Virus record (IMG/VR): IMGVR_UViG_3300033153_005694
Location: 19,028-83,027 of that record
DNA length: 64,000 bases
Origin: a virus
Direction: 5' to 3' (one strand)
Shown: positions 1 through 8,882 of the stretch, piece after piece
Numbering within the stretch: the first letter of the stretch is position 1
Layout: the number at the start of each line of letters is the position of its first letter
Notes under the pieces: model-generated
The model's input: only the letters and a program-made list of their open reading frames with translations
The model's database searches: none
What the model was told of the DNA's origin: nothing
Program-made: the position numbers and the translations under genes

Positions 1-2
1 AA

Positions 3-935
3 GGTTCGCTAGATCCGAGAAATAAAAAGCTAATGTTAGCGGGTAGAAACTTTGAGTATAACGGTACGCCTAACGACTTTTGGCAAGGAAGCTATAACAA
101 TATACCAGGAAGTGCATTTGATCTGTTAGCAGTAATGAATAACGAGATTGAAAGTCAGACAGGTACAAAGAGTTTTAGTGGTGGAATTACAGGTAGCGCA
201 CTAGGTAGTACAGCAACTGGAGCTAGAGGTGCACTAGACGCAACTGCAACTAGACGACTAAACTTGGTTAGAAATATAGCTGAGAATATGCTGAAACCGC
301 TGTTTAGAAAGTGGATGTCGTATAATAATGAGTTTCTAGAGGATGAGGAAGTAATTCGATATACGAATGAAGACTTTGTCGAGATAAGAAGAGATGACCT
401 AGATGGAAGACTAGATATAGATATTAGTATCAGTACAGCAGAAGATAATGCAGCGAAGAGTTCAGAGTTGAGTTTCCTATTGCAGACACTAGGTAATAAC
501 CTTCCAATGGAAATGACTCAGCTGATAATGGGTGAAATAGCTAAATTAAGTAGAATGCCAGATTTAGAGAAAAGTATTAAAGAGTATCAGCCTAAGCCGG
601 ACCCTGCAGCAGAACAAGCTAAGCAGATTGAGATGGAAAGACTGATGTTAGAAAATGAGAAAATTAAAGCAGAGATTGCTGATAGATATGCAAGAGCTGG
701 TGAGAATGAAATTGATAGACAGCTTAAACAAGCTAAAGTAAATAGTGAAATGGCAAAAGCTAGAAAGACTAATAGCGATGCAGATAGAGTAGATTTAGAC
801 TTCGTTGATAGAGATAACGGATTTAGAGAACAGTATGAAGCTAGTGAGAAAGAGAAAGACAGAAAGCACCAGATAATGATGGCAGAGTTCCAGCAAAGAG
901 CTGGTGATACCAATATCGGATTAGTTAGACAATAA
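3..935 (+). CDS. portal protein, C-terminal part (5' end outside window)
   Basis: The reading frame is open to the window edge (first full codon at position 3, reading GSLDPRNKK before the first ATG at 33), so this is the C-terminal part of a longer gene. The segment around GSTATGARGALDATATRRL, followed by a long region rich in charged helix, resembles the C-terminal half of N4/P22-like portal proteins, which form the dodecameric channel at the capsid vertex. The last 100 residues (about 195-300) are strongly charged and predicted coiled coil. It heads the virion gene block, in the place portal has in N4-like phages, just ahead of scaffold and capsid. Family call rests on motif memory and gene order. 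Confidence 0.75.
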   Translation, partial: GSLDPRNKKLMLAGRNFEYNGTPNDFWQGSYNNIPGSAFDLLAVMNNEIESQTGTKSFSGGITGSALGSTATGARGALDATATRRLNLVRNIAENMLKPLFRKWMSYNNEFLEDEEVIRYTNEDFVEIRRDDLDGRLDIDISISTAEDNAAKSSELSFLLQTLGNNLPMEMTQLIMGEIAKLSRMPDLEKSIKEYQPKPDPAAEQAKQIEMERLMLENEKIKAEIADRYARAGENEIDRQLKQAKVNSEMAKARKTNSDADRVDLDFVDRDNGFREQYEASEKEKDRKHQIMMAEFQQRAGDTNIGLVRQ

Positions 936-950
936 AAATAGGAGAAATAG

Positions 951-1277
951 ATGAACCCATACTTAAACGAGAATACAACAATAACAGAGGCAGTAAGTGA
1001 CCAAGAATTAGGTAAACAAGCTAGGATGAGGCAAATAGCTGAGCAAGGATATACAAAAGGTATACAAGACAACAAGCTAGCTAGTCAGGCTGCATATGAG
1101 CAAGGATTGGCTGATCAAGCTAGGAAGCTAGCAGAATTACGACAATTTGAAGGCATGCAAGCAATGACTCCTGAACAACTAGCTGAACAAGAGTATTATA
1201 GAAGACTAGATTCGTTGCCAGGGGGATTTCAAGATCCAATGCCTGACCAAGGACTAGGTGATCACTATGGCAGATAA
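951..1277 (+). CDS. hypothetical small virion-module protein (108 aa)
   Basis: This Gln/Glu/Ala-rich, mainly helical 108-residue protein has no recognised domain. It follows the portal gene by 15 nt with an AGGAGAAATAG ribosome site and overlaps the next gene. Its position between portal and scaffold matches the small uncharacterised head genes of N4-like phages. Function unknown. Confidence 0.7.
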   Translation: MNPYLNENTTITEAVSDQELGKQARMRQIAEQGYTKGIQDNKLASQAAYEQGLADQARKLAELRQFEGMQAMTPEQLAEQEYYRRLDSLPGGFQDPMPDQGLGDHYGR

Positions 1278-1449
1278 ATCAAAGATTAAAATTAAACCTG
1301 AAAATATAGGGAAATTTAATAAGTGGTGTAAAAGTCATGGGCATAAGTCTGTGACTAGGAAGTGTGAAGAAGAAGGATTAGCTAGCAAGAGTGCTGCAGT
1401 TCGGAAGATGAGTCAGTTTTCAAAAAATAGTAGAAAGTGGGGTAACTAG
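1267..1449 (+). CDS. small basic Cys-containing protein (60 aa)
   Basis: The ATG at 1267 (MADKSKIKIK) is preferred over an in-frame GTG at 1258 because AGGTG lies 6 nt upstream of it. The product is small and Lys-rich, with two cysteines (WCKSHGH and RKCEEEG) and a C-terminal Arg/Lys patch, so it may bind nucleic acid. It overlaps the previous gene by 11 nt and abuts the next. No catalytic motif is visible. Confidence 0.7.
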   Translation: MADKSKIKIKPENIGKFNKWCKSHGHKSVTRKCEEEGLASKSAAVRKMSQFSKNSRKWGN

Positions 1450-1677
1450 ATGAATGAGCAAGAAGGACTAGCAGGAATGCAACAAGGACCACAAGTGAAT
1501 GTAGGTATGTTAGAGCAAGTGATACAGATGTTGATGGCAGGAACTACAGAAGCACAGTTGTTGCAGATGGGCGTACCACAAGAAGTGATTGAAGCAGCAA
1601 TAGCAGAGTTGGGTATACAACAACAGCAACAAGTGTCTCAAGATGTGGGTTTAGCTGCTGCACAAGGTCTAGTATAA
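1450..1677 (+). CDS. Gln-rich hypothetical protein (75 aa)
   Basis: A short Gln/Met/Ala-rich protein with an amphipathic helix (about residues 15-50) and a poly-Gln run near residue 57. It begins directly after the stop of the preceding gene, which implies translational coupling. It is the last gene before a promoter-bearing gap. Function unknown. Confidence 0.65.
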   Translation: MNEQEGLAGMQQGPQVNVGMLEQVIQMLMAGTTEAQLLQMGVPQEVIEAAIAELGIQQQQQVSQDVGLAAAQGLV

Positions 1678-1700
1678 GCCAGGTTTAAGAGTAGTAGTGT

Positions 1701-1706
1701 TATAAT
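1701..1706 (+). promoter_or_regulatory. candidate late promoter -10 box (TATAAT)
   Basis: TATAAT lies in the 107-nt gap before the scaffold operon and about 80 nt ahead of its first ATG, with no clear -35. The same hexamer appears in the other virion-module gaps at 5312, 11444 and 13568. N4 late genes are read by host sigma70 RNA polymerase, and Campylobacterota promoters often lack a -35, so this fits. Confidence 0.5.
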
Positions 1707-1784
1707 AACGGTATAGAAAAAGTATGACCAAAGAATAGATGTCTCAAAAAGCTAATTTATAAATCAAAAACTAGGAGGATTCAT

Positions 1785-2117
1785 ATGAGTATGAATAACC
1801 AAATCCAGAATGATGGAATGAATGACGAGCAACTTGTTGAAGTAGAGAACCAGTATTGGGTAGATATGCATATATCGCTTGAGAAATTGAAAAAGAATAA
1901 GGATTTCAAGAAAGTAGTCTTGGAAGGGTACTTTAAGGATAAAGCAATTAATGGTGTTAGCTTACTGGCTACGGACTACGTTAAACAGAATGGGTTAAGA
2001 TCCGATGTGATGGAAAGTTTGATTGCTATTAGTAATCTAGAAGATTACTTTATCACGATTGATAACTTAGGTTCACCAACTCCAATGGACGACGAAGAGT
2101 CTGACGACGAGGAGTAG
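1785..2117 (+). CDS. hypothetical head-module protein with acidic tail (110 aa)
   Basis: The start is supported by a strong AGGAGG site 6-7 nt upstream. The protein is helical and ends in a run of Asp/Glu (last 12 residues), like the acidic scaffold gene that follows 3 nt later. Position and composition suggest a head-assembly or accessory role, but no family is recognised. Confidence 0.7.
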   Translation: MSMNNQIQNDGMNDEQLVEVENQYWVDMHISLEKLKKNKDFKKVVLEGYFKDKAINGVSLLATDYVKQNGLRSDVMESLIAISNLEDYFITIDNLGSPTPMDDEESDDEE

Positions 2118-2120
2118 TAG

Positions 2121-3326
2121 ATGGATGAACTAACTCAAAATGAAGAAGAGCTATACGATCTAGATGATGAAGCAATGGAGGCAGCGTTTAAGGAAGCGAA
2201 AGCAGAATTAGCCTCTCCAGATACTCAGATAGAAGAAGATAACCAAGAAGTAGAAGAAGTAGAAGAAGTTGTTGAAAAAGAGACTATCGAAGATAACGAT
2301 GAAGAAGGAATAGAAGAAGATCTGGAACACCCCGACGAGGACTCCGATGATAACAGTGATGAAAATGAAGTGAAAAAAGAGCCTGATGAGGATTCAGAAG
2401 ATGAAGAGGGTAAGCTTGACGGAGAGCCTGAAGCAACTGAAGAACAAACCGAAGAAGATAAAAAAGAAGCTAAAGATGAATTACAACCAATAGAGAAATT
2501 ACAGTTTAAGGCCAATGGTCAAGATTTCGAGTTTACAGTAGATGAGATGAAAGAACAGTTTGGAAGAGTATTCGGACAAGCTATGAATTATACTCAGAAG
2601 ATGCAACAAATGAAACCGGATAGGAAGAAATTAGATGCAATACAGCAAGCTGGATTGAGTGACGAAGATGTAAACTTAGCAATTGAACTATTGAAGGGTG
2701 ATAAAGATGCGATTACTTCACTGATAAAGAGAACAGGTATAGATACCCTCGATTTAGACGTAGAGAATAGCAAGGACTATCAACCGCAAGATTATGGTCG
2801 GAATGAGACTGAACTTGCACTGAAAGATATAGAGGATGAGATTAGTCGAGATCCTGAATATAAGATTACACATAACGTGCTTACAAAGCAGTGGGATGAT
2901 AAGTCATGGAATGAAATGGCTAGTGATCCAAGTTTGATTAAGTTGCTGCATGTGGATGTTAAAAGTGGGATGTATGATAAGATTAACCCTATAGCACAGA
3001 AGTTGAAGGTATATGGGAATGGTAGTAAGTCAGACCTAGATTACTATAAAGAAGCTGCTGGGCAATATTTTGCAGAGCAAGATAAAGTACGGGCAGAAGA
3101 GGCTAAGGTAGAAGAGCTAAAGTTAACTAGAGAGCAGGAAGAACAAAAACTTGCTGGTGTTAAAGCTAAACAAGAACAGAGACAAACTACCAAAGCAGCT
3201 GCTGTAAAACGAAAGGCTGCAGCCCCAAGTAAGAGTAAGGCTGGAACAAAGAAAACTATAGATTATCTAGATGAATCAGATGAAGCATTTGAAGAATGGT
3301 ATAGTAAACTGCAAGATTCATTGTAA
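2121..3326 (+). CDS. acidic scaffold-like protein (capsid assembly)
   Basis: A 401-residue protein with an extremely acidic N-terminal third (residues 20-125 mostly Asp/Glu), a central segment (about 128-170, LQFKANGQDFEFTVDEMKEQ) and a long charged coiled-coil C-terminal region ending in a basic Lys/Ala stretch. Composition, length and location directly ahead of the major capsid gene are typical of phage scaffolding proteins. It probably guides procapsid assembly and leaves afterwards. No protease motif is seen. The spurious antisense serine-rich ORF opposite it only mirrors the GAA/GAT repeats. Confidence 0.75.
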   Translation: MDELTQNEEELYDLDDEAMEAAFKEAKAELASPDTQIEEDNQEVEEVEEVVEKETIEDNDEEGIEEDLEHPDEDSDDNSDENEVKKEPDEDSEDEEGKLDGEPEATEEQTEEDKKEAKDELQPIEKLQFKANGQDFEFTVDEMKEQFGRVFGQAMNYTQKMQQMKPDRKKLDAIQQAGLSDEDVNLAIELLKGDKDAITSLIKRTGIDTLDLDVENSKDYQPQDYGRNETELALKDIEDEISRDPEYKITHNVLTKQWDDKSWNEMASDPSLIKLLHVDVKSGMYDKINPIAQKLKVYGNGSKSDLDYYKEAAGQYFAEQDKVRAEEAKVEELKLTREQEEQKLAGVKAKQEQRQTTKAAAVKRKAAAPSKSKAGTKKTIDYLDESDEAFEEWYSKLQDSL

Positions 3327-3358
3327 TCTTGTGGTGGCATAAATTAGGAGAATAAGTT

Positions 3359-4696
3359 ATGGCAACAAACGTATATGGAAATGGTACTAATAGTACTGCT
3401 GGTGTGAATACAATTACGCATTATTACGACAGAGCAGGTATTAGAGCTGCAAATAGAGTAAATGTGTATGGACAATGGGCAGATAAAAAATCTCAGCCTA
3501 CAAAAATGGGTAAGACATTTAAGGTTTCAAAATTCTTACATATGTATGACAGAGCACAAAATGATGGTGACTTTGCAGGTAAAGGTTACTTAACAGCTAG
3601 ATCAGCTGCAGATGTATCAGCTGCTCTAACAGGTGCTACATTATCAGAAGGTGCTGGTGCGGTTAACAAGAAAAGTATCTCTAAAGTAACTGTTGAAGCT
3701 ACATTAGCTAGATATGGCGAAATGATTGACTATACAGATGAAGTAGAGTTGTTCTCAGAAGACTCAATGCAAGTTAAGTATAGAGAAGAACTAGGTGAAT
3801 TGGCTAACTCTAGAGAAGAGGATTTAATTCAATTAGATATGTTAGGTACAGGTACAGTACTGTATTCAGGTACAGCTACGTCTAAAATTGGTGTTGATAC
3901 TAAGATCTCTTACGACCTAGTGAGAAAAGGTGTTAGAAAACTAGTTAGAAACAGAGCTAAGAAAAATACAAGTATTGTTACAGGATCGACTAAAGTAGGT
4001 ACTGCTCCAGTTGCTAAAGCATACTATGGTATTATCGGTGCTGACGTTAAATCTGATTTAGAGTCAATTACTAGAGGTACAGACGGTGCTAAAGAATTTA
4101 CATACCAACCAGCTCATAAATATGCAGGTGCTGCAAGTTTAGCTGAAGGCGAAGTAGGTGCAATGCATGAAGTTAGATTTATCGAAGCTGAAGGTGCTGT
4201 TGTATATAGAGGTGAAGGTTCTGGTGTTATTAGCGATACTCAAGAAACTGCTGCTACAACTATAGTTAGTTCTGCTGTACAAAATACAGGCGCTGCTGCT
4301 ACAACTACTTACACTACTGGGAATGATAATTCTGCTGAGAGATTTGCTGCAATTTTAGCAGCTAGAGGGTCTGTTGTGTACGTTGATGCTTCTGATAGTA
4401 ATAATATCAAAGAAGCTACTGTAATTGGTGATACTGATATTGGTGGAACTGGTTCTGATGTACTTATTAATGAGTACTTTGATGCGTATCCTATTCTTTT
4501 CCCAACTGAAGGTTCATTTGCAACTGTTGGTCTAAAAGGTAAAGGTAAGATTAAATTTAACTCTAAAGCACCAGATGCTGTTGAATTATCTAACCCATAT
4601 GGGACACAAGGTTTCTTCTCATATAACTTCTGGTACGCTGGATTGATTTTACAAGAAGAAAAACTATTAAAAATCTTAGTTGCTGCTTCAGTATAA
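3359..4696 (+). CDS. major capsid protein, N4-gp56 family
   Basis: The 445-residue product has the layout of the N4-gp56 capsid family. An early YYDRAGIRAANRVNVYGQWAD segment (about residues 22-42) is followed by GKTFKVSKF, a SEGAGAVN loop (about 96-104), VTVEATLARYGEMIDYTDEVEL (about 109-130) and the helix around LGELANSREEDLIQLDMLGTGTVLYSG (about 142-170). It would assemble the icosahedral shell. Two Ala/Thr-rich stretches (residues 295-325) may be surface insertions. It follows scaffold by 32 nt with an AGGAG site. Codon use is strongly biased to A/T-ending codons, as expected for a highly expressed gene. Confidence 0.92.
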   Translation: MATNVYGNGTNSTAGVNTITHYYDRAGIRAANRVNVYGQWADKKSQPTKMGKTFKVSKFLHMYDRAQNDGDFAGKGYLTARSAADVSAALTGATLSEGAGAVNKKSISKVTVEATLARYGEMIDYTDEVELFSEDSMQVKYREELGELANSREEDLIQLDMLGTGTVLYSGTATSKIGVDTKISYDLVRKGVRKLVRNRAKKNTSIVTGSTKVGTAPVAKAYYGIIGADVKSDLESITRGTDGAKEFTYQPAHKYAGAASLAEGEVGAMHEVRFIEAEGAVVYRGEGSGVISDTQETAATTIVSSAVQNTGAAATTTYTTGNDNSAERFAAILAARGSVVYVDASDSNNIKEATVIGDTDIGGTGSDVLINEYFDAYPILFPTEGSFATVGLKGKGKIKFNSKAPDAVELSNPYGTQGFFSYNFWYAGLILQEEKLLKILVAASV

Positions 4697-4707
4697 TAAG
4701 ATAAGGT

Positions 4708-4725
4708 GAGGGGGGTGACCCTCTC
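4708..4725 (+). terminator. GC-rich hairpin after the capsid gene
   Basis: GAGGG and CCCTC pair around a 6-nt loop immediately 3' of the capsid stop, which is a conspicuous GC island in AT-rich DNA. No U-run follows. It may be an mRNA-stabilising or partial attenuator hairpin rather than a full intrinsic terminator. Confidence 0.45.
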
Positions 4726-4759
4726 GGCACACTAAACAACCAAATAAGGATTTAGAAAA

Positions 4760-5269
4760 ATGAGTTTACAAGAATTAAAAGTAGAAGCTAAAGAACTAGG
4801 TATTGATTTTAGCGCTAATATTGGAGAGAAGAAACTTCAAGCAAAGATTGATGAGTTTTATGAGTTACAAGAGACTTCAGGTGCTGAGATTGAAGCAGCT
4901 GTAGAAGCAAATGAAGCAGAAAAGGCAAACCAAGAAGAGACTAATGAGAAGCCTGCTGTAACTGGTAAAAAAGGTAAGAGAACACTGCAAGATAGAGCAG
5001 CTCAAGCAAAAAAAGAAGCAACGGCAACTAGAGTTGTTACTATTATTGATAATGATCAGAGGGTTAATAACCAGACTACAACATGTACTATAAATTGTAG
5101 TAATGAGTATTTCGACCTAGGTACAAGGATTACCCCATTAAATGAACCTGTCGAATTAGAACAAGGATTTATTAATTCGTTGAGAGAAGTAAAGATTCCT
5201 CAGCATATTAAAGATCCAGCTACAGGATTGAGTAGAATTACTATGAGAAATAGATATACGATATCGTAG
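4760..5269 (+). CDS. virion-module protein with N-terminal SAP/HeH-like helix pair (169 aa)
   Basis: The first 35 residues (LQELKVEAKELGIDFSANIG, then KLQAKIDEF) look like a HeH/LEM/SAP-type helix-extended-helix, often found on phage structural proteins next to capsid genes. A Glu/Ala/Lys-rich linker (about 36-90) follows, then a compact C-terminal domain with beta character (about 92-169). The place directly after the capsid gene matches N4 gp55. A head-completion or decoration role is possible but inferred only from position. Confidence 0.65.
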   Translation: MSLQELKVEAKELGIDFSANIGEKKLQAKIDEFYELQETSGAEIEAAVEANEAEKANQEETNEKPAVTGKKGKRTLQDRAAQAKKEATATRVVTIIDNDQRVNNQTTTCTINCSNEYFDLGTRITPLNEPVELEQGFINSLREVKIPQHIKDPATGLSRITMRNRYTIS

Positions 5270-5275
5270 TTATAT

Positions 5276-5298
5276 AAACTCTTCTTAAGGAAGAGTTT
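5276..5298 (+). terminator. intrinsic terminator of the capsid operon
   Basis: A perfect 9-bp stem (AAACTCTTC with GAAGAGTTT) and a 5-nt loop are followed by TTTATTAT. It lies 7 nt after a stop codon and immediately before a TATAAT box, so one transcription unit ends here and another begins. Confidence 0.7.
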
Positions 5299-5311
5299 AT
5301 TATGATTATGG

Positions 5312-5317
5312 TATAAT
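5312..5317 (+). promoter_or_regulatory. candidate late promoter -10 box
   Basis: TATAAT sits 14 nt past the terminator stem and 24 nt before the fibre-operon ATG, with an AGGAG ribosome site in between. No convincing -35 is seen. Confidence 0.5.
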
Positions 5318-5340
5318 GAGAAAAATATATAGGAGAAAAT

Positions 5341-5712
5341 ATGAGTTGTAATATTGATAAGTTTGTTTTAACAAAAGGACTAGATAACGATTTTGTATTA
5401 ACAATAAAACAAACAGGTACAACTCTTCCTATGGAAATAGATGAGGTTAATGATACTTTTGCTGCGAAGCTGATTAATCTAGAAACAGAAGCAACTGTAT
5501 TGACTACTGAAATAGTGATTACTGTAAGTGATGCTTTAGGTGGTAAGATTAATCTGCAGTTTACTCAAGCAGATATAGATGCGTTAGATGCTGAACGAGG
5601 AGAAAAGGTAGATCGCTATTACTTGAAGCCTACGTATAAGCTATTGCTAGATTGTAGTACTACAAATAATGGTGACTTTATAGCGAAAATACCTCTGGTA
5701 TATGTGGAATAG
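5341..5712 (+). CDS. small beta-rich fibre/tail-associated protein (123 aa)
   Basis: A 123-residue beta-rich protein with hydrophobic alternation (for example FVLTIKQTG, TTEIVITVSD, KINLQFTQAD) resembling small BppU-like or fibre-attachment domains. It opens the fibre operon, starts 9 nt after an AGGAG and precedes a fibre gene by 4 nt. Family not identified with certainty. Confidence 0.6.
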   Translation: MSCNIDKFVLTKGLDNDFVLTIKQTGTTLPMEIDEVNDTFAAKLINLETEATVLTTEIVITVSDALGGKINLQFTQADIDALDAERGEKVDRYYLKPTYKLLLDCSTTNNGDFIAKIPLVYVE

Positions 5713-5716
5713 CTAG

Positions 5717-7168
5717 ATGAGTGATATCGTAGTTAGTGAGACAGAACTAGAATTAGAAAAGCATGAGATTACAAAACAAGCAGACCTAGATGTCTGTGTG
5801 GTTGATGATGAGACTTTAGAGATAACAGCGGCTAAGAAAGAGTATTCGATTGTTGGAGATGCTCTTTACGCAAGTGTAAGTGCAGAAGATGCTCCTCAAT
5901 GGTTAACTAGTATAATTGACAGTGTTGTTGGGGGTATTGTTAATACTAAGGTTGCTGAGTTAGATGAGGCAATAGCTTCGATTAATCAATCACTAAGTGA
6001 ATTAGCGGTAGCTAAGAATCAATATGCAGAATTGATTAACATAGAAGAAACTATAGATAGTGTAATAACTAGTAAGTTAGAGACGTTAAATGCTACAGTT
6101 GGGACTAATGCTGCTAATATAGTAGATTTAGATGTAACAAAGGCTACACCTACAGAAGCGTTAGCGATTAGTACTGAACATTTAAATTCTGAGATTGATA
6201 GTGGAGAAATAGCTAGTTTAGTTACGGGTTTAGAGACTACAATAGCTACTGGAGATAGTACTAATGCTGCTAGTATAAGTGCTTTGAATAGTACGTATAA
6301 CAATAACTATGCTACGGTAAGTGAGGTACTATCGTCAACTGCGGATGAGTTTGGTGTAGAAGCTAATGCGATAGTAGACCTAGGTGGTACACTAGTTGAT
6401 GATGGTGGAACTATACGGGCTACAGGTGGAGCTATTGATACATTAAAGACAGAAATAGAAGATGGTACGGTAGTATTATCAGATGTAACAGAGTTACAAG
6501 GATACTTAAATGATCCAGATGCTCCATGGCAAGGTGGTAGTTCAACATTGAGTCAGAAGTTAGCTATAACTGAAGATAACGTAGAAGCTAAGTTTGAGTA
6601 TGCTTCGACTGTACGTATGGGAGGATCTAACTATACTAGTGCATTCGGTATGACAAATTCAGCTGGGACTGCTCCAGGAAGTGAATTCTGGATTAATGCA
6701 GATAAGTTTAAGTTTACTAATGATGGTAAGACTGGAAGTAATGCTGCATTTAGTATAGATGCTAGTGGAGCAACTCCTCAGGTGACGTTTAATGGAGTAG
6801 TCAGTTTTACTAATGTAGATGGAGCTCCTACTCATACGAGTGGAAGCAGTAATCCAGTAAGTACATCACAACCAATAGGGTCTACTTATCATCAAACTAC
6901 TGTAGATAGTTTATGGACGTATACAAGTAGCGGTTGGGTAGAAGGTGGGGATCCAGATGCTATTACTGCTGCTGATCTTGGTTCTGGTGGTACTACGGTT
7001 ATTGATGGTGGTAGGATTAGTACAGGTACAATAGATGCAACTAACGTTAATGTTACAAATTTAGATGCTACTGAGTTAACTACGGGTGTAATATATAATG
7101 CTGGCGGAAGTGCCGGAAGCTACACAATGAAAATTGATTTAAATGCAGGTGAGATACATATAAAATGA
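5717..7168 (+). CDS. tail fibre / appendage protein
   Basis: The 483-residue protein has an acidic N-terminus, a helical coiled-coil middle (about 60-260, with repeated AxxIxxL and Asn/Thr turns), then a segment around GSEFWINADKFKFTNDG (about 320-337) and FSIDASGATPQVTFNG. The latter is the pattern seen near the C-terminus of gpJ-type central fibres and related host-specificity proteins. The last 60 residues are Gly/Thr/Asn-rich beta repeats ending in EIHIK. It overlaps the next gene by an ATGA junction, so the two are probably made together. A receptor-binding or fibre-shaft role is likely. Confidence 0.75.
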   Translation: MSDIVVSETELELEKHEITKQADLDVCVVDDETLEITAAKKEYSIVGDALYASVSAEDAPQWLTSIIDSVVGGIVNTKVAELDEAIASINQSLSELAVAKNQYAELINIEETIDSVITSKLETLNATVGTNAANIVDLDVTKATPTEALAISTEHLNSEIDSGEIASLVTGLETTIATGDSTNAASISALNSTYNNNYATVSEVLSSTADEFGVEANAIVDLGGTLVDDGGTIRATGGAIDTLKTEIEDGTVVLSDVTELQGYLNDPDAPWQGGSSTLSQKLAITEDNVEAKFEYASTVRMGGSNYTSAFGMTNSAGTAPGSEFWINADKFKFTNDGKTGSNAAFSIDASGATPQVTFNGVVSFTNVDGAPTHTSGSSNPVSTSQPIGSTYHQTTVDSLWTYTSSGWVEGGDPDAITAADLGSGGTTVIDGGRISTGTIDATNVNVTNLDATELTTGVIYNAGGSAGSYTMKIDLNAGEIHIK

Positions 7169-8304
7169 GTTTATTTATAGGTAAAGATAATTCAAGTGAT
7201 AACATTATGCACATAACTAAAGATGAAACAAGTTTAGCTGGTATGAAGAATGGTTCTATATCTTCAACTATTTTTCATAGTGATTTTGAATACTTAATAC
7301 ACTGTGAGTATGAAGCATTAGACTATCAATTTAAACCAGCTTACGATGTCGATTACAATTCTGGCTACCCTTCCGCCACTATAATAGATTTTGGAGAAGA
7401 ATTTGCAGATAAAGTAGCCGATGGCCATACATTTCTTATAGAAGTAGGTTCTGAAATTTATTTTCAAATAGCAGGAGACTGGAGACTACATGATCAAGTA
7501 GACCTCGAAAGAGAAATATATCCAACTGAATGGTACGCTAGTGTCTCTGATGGGCAGAATAGTAGTAGATCTTTTACACCTACAGATACTAAGAAGTGTG
7601 TATTAATATGGTATACGTCATCTTCTGATACTCAATTTAAAGCTTACGTACTTAACCTTAATACCACTACTGCAGAACTTATATATCCATCATTTACATC
7701 TGATGAAGTAGTTGTAAATTCAAATGAACTTACAGTTAGAGGTATAGATTTACCTAATTTACGGTACGTGTCTACTGAGGTCATAAATGGTGTAGACCTA
7801 GAAAGATCTACGCATAATCTAAATTTACAGTTTATTAACTCTGTACCTAGTTCAGGTAGTATAACATTACAATCTGAAGCAGAAGGAAATACTAAAGTAA
7901 AAAAAGGAACTAAAACTATATTTACTACCGAATTTGGTATTAACAAACTACGTCTTGATGGAGTTGAATACAATAACTTTACTAACTATAGGGTATATGG
8001 TGACCAAACAAGGTTAGCAGAAATTGGTTCAGGTTTAAGCACAGGTGACATTATTTTAGTTGGCTGTACTGAAGAACTGAATGCTGGGCAGGATTATTTA
8101 TATTATCCTGTTTTATTTAAGTACCAAGAAAACTATTCAGTAATGGTTTATAAAGATACTTCTAAAGCTAATTCTGAAAGATATTGGTGGTTTACAACCT
8201 TTAACGGTAAAGTGTACTTAAAAATACAGTTTACCCATACCCTTGGTAGTAATACTTATATAGCATGGCATTCTATTAGAACTGCTGCTTTTAAGTTTAA
8301 ATAA
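7165..8304 (+). CDS. distal fibre / receptor-binding candidate (379 aa)
   Basis: The product begins MSLFIGKDNSSDNIMHITKDE, a short conserved-looking start often seen in fibre-tip proteins that continue from the upstream shaft gene. The rest is beta-rich and aromatic with many Asn, Ser and Thr, and it lacks enzyme motifs. It is coupled by ATGA overlap to the fibre gene. A homing endonuclease gene follows. Receptor-binding function is inferred from position and composition. Confidence 0.6.
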   Translation: MSLFIGKDNSSDNIMHITKDETSLAGMKNGSISSTIFHSDFEYLIHCEYEALDYQFKPAYDVDYNSGYPSATIIDFGEEFADKVADGHTFLIEVGSEIYFQIAGDWRLHDQVDLEREIYPTEWYASVSDGQNSSRSFTPTDTKKCVLIWYTSSSDTQFKAYVLNLNTTTAELIYPSFTSDEVVVNSNELTVRGIDLPNLRYVSTEVINGVDLERSTHNLNLQFINSVPSSGSITLQSEAEGNTKVKKGTKTIFTTEFGINKLRLDGVEYNNFTNYRVYGDQTRLAEIGSGLSTGDIILVGCTEELNAGQDYLYYPVLFKYQENYSVMVYKDTSKANSERYWWFTTFNGKVYLKIQFTHTLGSNTYIAWHSIRTAAFKFK

Positions 8305-8345
8305 TTTAAAGTAATAACCAATAAAATAAAATAAAAGGAAAATAA

Positions 8346-8882
8346 ATGGCAACTATATCAAATGGGTACTTGTATTGGATACACCTTCCAGAACATACAG
8401 ATATAAATACACAAGGGTACGTTGGAATTACTAATAATATACAGGAAAGGTTTCGTATACATAGAAATTCCTATACGGATAATTGTAAGTGTATAAGCAG
8501 AGCCATAAAAAAGTACGGTAATTCTTTAGTATATGACGTAATTTTTACGGGCCCATATGAAGGATGTTTACAGTTAGAGAACTACTTCCGACCAGCTTTA
8601 AATACTGGGTGGAATATAGCGATCGGAGATGGAAAAACAACTTTAGGCCTGAAATGTCATAGTAATTGTATAAAAGCATTAAAGAAAGCAAATTCTAAAA
8701 GTGCGAATATATATAAATATAAGACTAATATTCTTATAGCCGAAAATGTAATAGTGGCAGAATGGGCTAGAAATAATGGTTGTATTAAATCATGCTTATG
8801 TAGAACAGCTAATCAGGCAGAAGGACGTAAGCAGCATAAAGGGTATTATATAAAATACAATAATAATAAGGAAAATAAATGA
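8346..8882 (+). CDS. GIY-YIG homing endonuclease (free-standing)
   Basis: The N-terminal 90 residues carry the GIY-YIG pattern: GYLYWIHL, then GYVGITNN, then ERFRIHR with the catalytic Arg, and a late Glu/Asn (QLENYF). A C-terminal DNA-binding part (about 100-178) includes a NUMOD-like segment with NIYKYKTN and a helix-turn-helix-like EWARNNGCIKSCLCRTANQ. It lies between two structural genes without splitting either and shares an ATGA overlap with the next gene. Its AT-rich codon use and 41-nt upstream gap suggest later insertion. Confidence 0.85.
   Translation: MATISNGYLYWIHLPEHTDINTQGYVGITNNIQERFRIHRNSYTDNCKCISRAIKKYGNSLVYDVIFTGPYEGCLQLENYFRPALNTGWNIAIGDGKTTLGLKCHSNCIKALKKANSKSANIYKYKTNILIAENVIVAEWARNNGCIKSCLCRTANQAEGRKQHKGYYIKYNNNKENK

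Noticed and set aside
2225-2515. Long serine-rich antisense ORF opposite the scaffold gene, and similar antisense ORFs opposite 12-24 kb
   Set aside because: They mirror GAA/GAT-rich coding on the plus strand, lack ribosome sites and give low-complexity products.
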